From: Larix sibirica
Lineage: Eukaryota; Streptophyta; Pinopsida; Pinales; Pinaceae
DNA: 12,257 bases
Assembly: GCA_004151065.3 (NCBI GenBank)
Contig: NWUY0300066816.1
Location: forward strand, 2,973 to 15,229
Direction: 5' to 3'
Shown here: in pieces, positions 7,593 to 12,257 of the stretch
Numbering within the stretch: the stretch's first letter is position 1
How the letters are laid out: each line of letters begins with the position of its first letter
The notes under the pieces: generated by a model
What the model saw: the letters and a program-made list of their open reading frames with translations, nothing else
Database searches by the model: none
What the model was told of the DNA's origin: nothing
Made by a program: the position numbers and the translations under genes

Positions 7593-8138
7593 ATGCAGGT
7601 TCTGAGTGCCTTGACAAGAGTCTTGAACAAGTTTGTTGAGGATCACGAGGAAGCTTCACAGGAAGGAAGACAGAATGACCTCAATTTTTTGTATGCGATG
7701 GTGAGTGGATTAAAGGTGGCAGCTTTGATTGACTCGAGTGCAACACACAATTTTGTAGGTGAAGGGACGGCTATTGCACTTCATCATAAGCATGAGGCAT
7801 GATTGTATGTGTTCAAGGTAGTGAGCTCATTTGTGAAGCCGACAGTCGGGGTAGTTCGGTCCGCAACGTTGAAGGTTGGGGAGTGGTTTGGAAGTTTAGA
7901 CTTGACAATGGTTCTGATGGATGACCAAAAAGTCATCCTAAGATATGATTTCCTCAAGTTTGCCAAAGTCGTTCTGTTGCTCCATGCAAGTTTCTTAATA
8001 TTCTTAGATGAAGTTGAGACTTACAATGTGCCCTTGATTTTTAAGAAGATGAGACAGATGCCCAAAACGTCTTCCATTAGATTGATCAAGGAACCCAATG
8101 AGCCCATTGGATTGCCTAGTGTAATCACACAGCAGTAG
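7593..8138 (+). pseudogene. Retropepsin (aspartic protease) region of a Ty3/gypsy element
   Basis: One frame runs through 7593-8138 with a single internal stop (TGA, 7800-7802). The first part contains LNFLYAMVSGLKVAALIDSS followed by ATHNFV. This is the flap and active-site region of plant gypsy proteases, whose usual form is D-S/T-G-A-T-H-N-F. Here the active-site glycine is serine (codon AGT, 7737-7739; one transition from GGT). After the stop the frame gives KPTVGVVRSATLKVGEW, LDLTMVLMDDQKVILRYDFL and ETYNVPLIF, matching the C-terminal half of these proteases (..G..RG...VG.W.G.LDF..VPMDD...VLG.EFL..). The enzyme would cleave the Gag-Pol polyprotein in virus-like particles; this copy should be inactive. 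Confidence 0.88.
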
Positions 8139-9391
8139 GAGAAGCAAAGTTTGGGCAGAGCAGCTGTACGTGCACATGAGGATATAATTCATGTAGAGAA
8201 AAGGTTGGCAAAGTTGTAGACTTTGTTGGATTCAACCTTAAAAGGGATTGAACCTTGGTGTGCTTTGGATGTCCAGAGGGAATAATTCTAAGGCATGGAA
8301 GTGCTTGCGAAGGTCAACAATAAAGACACTTGCCAAGGGAAAAAGAGTTAATGTGATGGGTCACTGCGGCATGGGAAAGCTACTACCCGACAACTCCCTG
8401 AGAATCACAAGATGGTGGCATGGTTAAGAAGTGAGTTGCAGGCCCGTGCAGAATATGGCTGCAATTCACGTTCATGACAACCAATAAGATGAGAGACCAG
8501 AAACAAAAAAAGAACAAGAAGTTGTGAAGAGGACAGAGGCACATTTTCACGTCGTGAAGGTAGCTATAGCAGAAGACATACAAAGAAGAGTCAAAACTCA
8601 CACCCGGGTGTTGTGGCGAAGGAAGAATACTTCCCCAACAAAGATCCCGAGGCCATTGTGGAGTTTTTCCAGCATAAGATGGGGATTTATGACTATCATT
8701 TGACCCCCACCCGATTGCAGGTATGGGTTGTAGACCATCAGAATGAGAGGCAGTTTTGAGGTATTTGTGCACAAAGCACAAGACATACACTTGGTTTGGC
8801 TATGGTGTTGATCACCATTTGCCGAACTATGATCATGGATGATATCGGGAAATTGGCTCACTTCTTGGGAGTGAGCTGTGGATCCTTGGGTGCCTTTGAG
8901 AGGTGTCTTGGAAATTTTTCTCAATCGCAGTAGTGGAAAAATGTAACTGAGTGACTTTTCTTTAGCTAAAAAATGAGATTTGCAGGTTGACCAAAATGAA
9001 GAAGGGAAGAAACCAATTTTGACATGAGGAGTGCATTCTCATGGGATGGTTGGATTAGTACAGAGACATGGAAGAATGGCTAAGTACCAAAGCAATAGTA
9101 AGTAAAAAAGGGTGTAACACTTGATAATCTTGACAAACTTATTGCAAAGGTTGAGTTTCCATAGTAGTATAAACCATTGGTAATGACAACGGGTTAGGAT
9201 CGCAACAAAAAGTGAAAACCCCAACTTTTTGCGTCTTGGAAACATTGTGGACAGACTTGGGGCAATTTTTTAGGGAAGCACAAGTATTGGACCAGAGATA
9301 GTGTGGATTGGTTAGAAGCGACCATGGAGGGATGCAAACATGCAAAGACAACAAGAGTTCTTGTAACGTTGTCGACGATGGCAATGAATTT
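8139..9391 (+). other. Decayed interior of the younger gypsy element
   Basis: After the protease stop, the plus strand keeps patchy coding-like runs in changing frames: AAVRAHEDIIHVEKRLAKL (about 8159-8218), a stretch from EEYFPNKDPEAIVEFF through YDYHLTPTRLQVWVVDHQ (about 8617-8755), and near the 3' end WLEATMEGCKHAK to MAMNLSGGG (about 9305-9401). The last looks like the end of a helical or coiled-coil protein running up to the polypurine tract. None carries an RT, RNase H or integrase motif. The long minus-strand frames here (for example 8383-8924 and 9139-9451) have no recognisable domain and I treat them as shadows. Confidence 0.55.
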
Positions 9392-9404
9392 GAGTGGGGG
9401 AGGA
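9392..9404 (+). other. Polypurine tract of the younger element
   Basis: GAGTGGGGGAGGA directly precedes TGTAATGTCC, the LTR start. It is the plus-strand DNA synthesis primer position in LTR retrotransposons. Confidence 0.88.
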
Positions 9405-10505
9405 TGTAATGTCCTTTCCTTTTGACAAGCGACAACCCCACACCTACTCATTCATCGACATCTCAGGCGCATAGCTAACTGACATGAACATGAGGTGGAT
9501 TGGCGCATTTGGGCACTTTTAGGAACACGTAAGGCAACCAAGGGTGGTGATGGATCAAGCATGGGTGTAGAGCTTTCAATAGCTGGGCATGGGACCAATA
9601 ATATTTAGTAATATGGCAAAGGATTCGGTAAGGGGATCATTGGTAAGGGGCTTCGACAACCAGCAAAGGATTCAATAGAGAAGGCTTTGGCACACATCAA
9701 AGTGGAAGAGAGGCCATTGGGTCCATTTTCCTAAGGCGTGGTGGTAAGACACCCTGATGAGGGGAAAAATAGTTGTACACCATGCCGGGAACATGTGGAT
9801 GCCATTGGAATGACATTCAGGCTTTTGGGGGCATGTCAAAGAATCGGGAAAATAGTCGGGAGAGTGGAGCACACGATGTTGGAAGGGTGTCAGAAGAAGC
9901 ACCCAAGTGATGAATATTAGGTTGGGATATTTACCGAGGGGCCTCCAGATCGAACGTCGAGAGAGTGGCCATATTTCTTGGGGCTTCCGAAATGACGTGC
10001 CTTCGTTATGCTGTTGGTTGAGATAAGGATGTCTCAAAAAAACCGAGAGAGTTGGGACATAGTTACCAAGGAGTGTTGTTTGTTGTATTTTGGGTAGTAG
10101 GCTATAGGTTGCACCCTCATTGTATTTGAGGTTCTGACCATTTCTTGGACCACTTGTTGTAATATGTTCACTTAATAAAGTTTTGACTAGTGCCTAGTTT
10201 TTGCACCCACTCGATATCTTGTGTGGTGTTTGGGTCTCTCGGTTGTGTAATTGTTGAATTGGATAAGTATAGAACATACACATAATATTCTAAGTCCAAG
10301 TGCAGGTTGGAAAGGTTGTTTGGTAGAGTTGGCTCAAGCAATGGGTAGCTCACTAACAGAAGGTATGGACATGCCATGAGTGAAGAGGCGTAGTACACCA
10401 AAAATTAATTTCGGGTGACCAAGTCCTCAGAATGAAATTTGGGTGGTGTCGCATGATCACCGAAGTTCAGGCAATCCACAGAATCGAAGCTTTGGGGTCG
10501 TGACA
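9405..10505 (+). repeat. 3' LTR of the younger Ty3/gypsy element
   Basis: About 1.1 kb, starting TGTAATG and ending GTCGTGACA, with terminal TG...CA. The first 130 bp match the truncated 5' LTR. An AATAAA in the distal third suits the R region. Open frames inside it on either strand (for example 9672-10037 minus and 9738-9920 plus) are without motifs and are probably chance. Immediately beyond the end, the older element's RT resumes on the minus strand, which independently supports the boundary. Confidence 0.82.
10174..10179 (+). promoter_or_regulatory. Candidate LTR polyadenylation signal
   Basis: AATAAA within the 3' LTR, about 330 bp before its end, in a T-rich context (TTAATAAAGTTTTG). 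The position fits the R/U5 region, but no transcript evidence is available. Confidence 0.5.
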
Positions 10506-11060
10506 ATTTGTTGAATGTACTTTAAATGCACCTCCCAACTTCTATTGAAGATGAGACTATCAGCCATATATATGACAAAAAATAACTAATGAATGGCCAC
10601 AATATGACATCCATCATCCTCATGAACATTTTGGGAGCTTTAGTCAAGCTGAAAGGCATGTTAAACTAGTCAAAGACACCTTCTTAAGAGTTGAAGGTTG
10701 TCTTTCACACATCAGTTTTCTCGATTATCACCAGTGATAACCTAAATTTAGATCAATCTTACTAAAAATTAGCTCCCTTGAGTTGATCAAGAAGTCATCA
10801 ATCGAAGGAATAGGATATTGATTATTTACTATGATTTTGTTTAAGGCTCTGTAATCAACATAGAGACACCATGGCCCATCATTTTTCTAATCTAGTTCAA
10901 TTGAACTCGCACGAGGTGAAGAGGTTGGTCAAATGTGGCCCTTTTGTATTATCCCTTGAGTCTAGCATTTGATCTCTTCATTTTCTAGAAGAGAGAGTTT
11001 GTACACTGGGTCATGATTAGGTAAATGGGCACCCTATGTTAAATAAATTACATGATTTAC
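10506..11060 (-). pseudogene. Ty3/gypsy reverse transcriptase, upstream piece of the older element
   Basis: Minus-strand reading in order: a pre-RT segment with NEEIK and GIIQKG (about 11000-10935), PWCLYVDYRALNK, NNQYPIPSIDD, IFSKIDLNLGYH, then MPF.LT.AP..FMR.MD. Next comes a YxDD block reading FVIYMADSLIFN, then RSWEVHLKYIQQ up to 10506. These are the canonical Ty3/gypsy RT blocks. The catalytic YxDD has become YMAD (GCT at 10562-10564). Stops interrupt the frame after GYHW and in the 'TDV.KT.F' segment, and frameshifts occur before MPF and before YMAD. The continuation lies across the younger insertion at 7438-7376. Confidence 0.95.
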
Positions 11061-11259
11061 CTGATAGTGAAAAGGTTCCACTAAAGGGGAGGCAGAGATA
11101 TATTTATATTATTCTACCATCTTGTCCATCTACTTCTACTATGTAGAGAGGGACGTTAGTGATGATGATTATTATCTTGTATTCTCATTTAAACTTAATC
11201 GTGAAGAAAACAAGTTTCCCATATTGAGAGACTACCTTATTGCATGACTTAGATGTAAT

Positions 11260-11750
11260 TAAAGAGACTACAATATTCAGGGCTAAGTATCCTATATAGC
11301 ATACCTGCTAAAATAATAATGACACTATGGGGTCTAGACTCATAAGCATAAAGACACTTTAGATATTTTCTTGTCCTAGAAGAACATCACAAACTCCAAG
11401 GGAGGCAACATCACATATTACATCATGTTTGAAGGGCTTGATGTAAGAATGCAGGTGACTTGCTGATTGACATGGTTGTCTCATCCTTGGATGAACCAAC
11501 TAATGGTGTATAGTTGGGGATGTAGCATCATTGGATGCTTCAATTATTAATGAAATATAATGAGATCAAGTTATTTTATATTTCATTGTCAATGATGAAA
11601 TGTAGTGGAATCCCACCCACATTGGCAAGTGGAATATGCAGTCACCTTCATCAATCTCCTTTGGTTCTTCTAGCTAGAGCTTTACAGTAGTGATGGTAAG
11701 ACTTGGTTCCCTATCATATCCCTTATCCAACTCAAAATCAAAGTCTACGA
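11260..11750 (-). pseudogene. Ty3/gypsy protease region of the older element
   Basis: The minus strand gives EPKEIDEGDCIFHLP, then FIIDNEI-stop-NNLIS at about 11593-11561, where plant gypsy elements of one lineage have DNGS.NNLIS. The catalytic Asp codon (GAC, about 11588-11590) is kept but the following DNG reads DNE. Further on come YIKPFKHDVICDVASLGVC with DVLLGQ (about 11445-11371), and YESRPHSVIII with LYRI (about 11340-11290), all hallmark strings of that lineage's protease C-terminal region. Stops and frame changes make it non-functional. It precedes the RT at the expected distance. Confidence 0.88.
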
Positions 11751-11932
11751 TAGAATAATATTCTAAGTTTTTTAGCTTGACCAACAATGATTATTGAGAA
11801 TGACATTTGTGAATGTTGTGCTAAGGTATTTTTGTGGATATCACTCCACTTTCTACTATCCTCTTCAACTTCCTATTACTCTTCTTTTCATGTGGCTTGG
11901 ACTAGTTCTTCGTCCTTTGTTTTATTAATTAG

Positions 11933-12257
11933 GGTAGCACACACTAGCTTTCCTTCACTATGTAATGTTGTTGTTAGAAATGCCCTTATGCTAGTGCTAG
12001 AAGGAAAACTAGCATGTGTTAGATTTCCTTCATGGTGCAATGTATTTGATGGCAATGTGGTTGTACTATAAGGAAAGCTAACATTCATTAGATTTCATTC
12101 ACAATACAATGTTCTTGTTAAAAACACCCTTGTGCTTGTGCTAGAAGGAAAGCTAACATGCGTTAGATTTCCTGCACTGTGTAATGTTGTTGTAAGAAAT
12201 GCCCTTGTGCTTGTGCTAGAAGGAAAGCTAACATGCATTAGATTTTCTTCATGGTGC
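11933..12257. repeat. Tandem array of ~75-bp units, running off the window
   Basis: Units: 11933-12007 (75 bp), 12008-12076 (69 bp), 12077-12151 (75), 12152-12226 (75) and a partial from 12227 to the edge. Each starts GCTAACATG-like, has TTAGATTTCCTTCA, AATGTTGTTGT and GCCCTTGTGCTTGTGCTAG, and ends AAGGAAA. Because 75 is a multiple of 3, one frame stays in register on each strand. On the minus strand it gives a 25-residue repeat (NLTHVSFPSSTSTRAFLTTT then LHSEG) with one stop (TGA for GGA) over four units. On the plus strand it gives EGKLTCVRFP...CNVVVRNALVLVL, also with one stop. Neither is a known family, so coding status is undecided. The 69-bp unit is a 6-bp deletion, which keeps the frame. 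Confidence 0.93.

Larger units (their letters stand above)
7439..10505 (+). mobile_element. Younger plus-strand Ty3/gypsy-type element nested in the older RT
   Basis: TGTAATGTCCTTTCC occurs at 7439 and again at 9405. The second copy is immediately preceded by a polypurine tract, which fixes it as the 3' LTR and the direction as plus. Between them are a retropepsin remnant and decayed interior sequence. The 3' LTR ends in GGGGTCGTGACA at 10505, a common end in plant gypsy LTRs. Both outer edges abut the two halves of the older element's RT. No clean 5-bp target-site duplication is visible: the flanks are TGAAC on the left and ATTTG on the right. RT, RNase H and integrase were not found, so the element is deleted or non-autonomous. 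Confidence 0.85.
7376..11790 (-). mobile_element. Older minus-strand Ty3/gypsy retrotransposon relic, split by a younger insertion
   Basis: The protease (about 11750-11270), a linker and the N-terminal RT (about 11050-10506) run in normal 5'-to-3' gag-pol order on the minus strand. RT then resumes at 7438-7376. The gap 7439-10505 is a separate plus-strand element. Multiple stops and frame changes make the polyprotein dead. No LTR, PBS or gag of this element was identified. Its 5' part may extend into or beyond the tandem array at the right end, while the 3' part is replaced by the MDN1 fragment. Confidence 0.88.

Noticed and set aside
8383-8924. Two overlapping minus-strand open frames of 108-135 codons
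   Set aside because: They lie antisense to the interior of a plus-strand retroelement, overlap in different frames and have no known motif.
9672-10037. 121-codon minus-strand open frame within the 3' LTR
   Set aside because: It is inside an LTR, lacks recognisable domains and overlaps an equally open plus-strand frame.
7434-10510. 5-bp target-site duplication of the younger gypsy element
   Set aside because: The flanks are TGAAC and ATTTG. At most two bases can be called shared, so no duplication is claimed.
11933-12257. CRISPR array
   Set aside because: Whole 75-bp units repeat with no unique spacers between short repeats, in clearly plant-type DNA. It is a tandem satellite.

Overview
The window looks like intergenic, transposon-rich nuclear DNA from a large-genome seed plant. 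A gymnosperm is my best guess, from the style of the Ty3/gypsy polyprotein remnants, but the sequence does not prove it. The evidence is AT-rich decayed sequence, nested LTR retrotransposons, a plant-style midasin (MDN1) remnant, a foldback element, minisatellites and one ambiguous base (N at 4992). I see no intact gene, rRNA, confident tRNA, CRISPR array or bacterial-type operon. Every coding match carries stops, frameshifts or lost catalytic residues.

Layout from left to right. 109-366 is a C/A-rich minisatellite. 789-885 is a perfect 46-bp tandem duplication. 1395-1727 is a long imperfect inverted repeat (MITE or foldback element) that would fold into a hairpin of about 330 nt. Just beyond it, 1751-1975 holds a decayed plus-strand TPR-protein remnant, perhaps of the O-GlcNAc-transferase (SEC) type. 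3198-6175 is a minus-strand LTR element with two LTRs of about 245 bp, a polypurine tract and a roughly 2.5-kb interior without recognisable gag-pol. That interior contains a 33-bp tandem repeat and a striking cluster of TCGAC words.

6510-7375 (minus) is a broken fragment of MDN1, the giant AAA ATPase of 60S ribosome maturation, covering the region before AAA1 and the AAA1 P-loop module. It abuts a minus-strand Ty3/gypsy element whose protease and reverse transcriptase lie at 10506-11750 and whose next RT residues lie at 7376-7438. The two RT halves are separated by a second, plus-strand Ty3/gypsy element (7439-10505) that inserted inside the RT reading frame. The younger element keeps about 130 bp of 5' LTR, a protease remnant, a decayed interior, a polypurine tract and a 3' LTR of about 1.1 kb. 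The window ends in a tandem array of about 75-bp units (11933 to the right edge and beyond).

Nothing here works as a coherent gene system. The interest lies in the nested-insertion history, the chimeric RT/MDN1 junction, the codon-multiple tandem array, the large hairpin and the TCGAC cluster.
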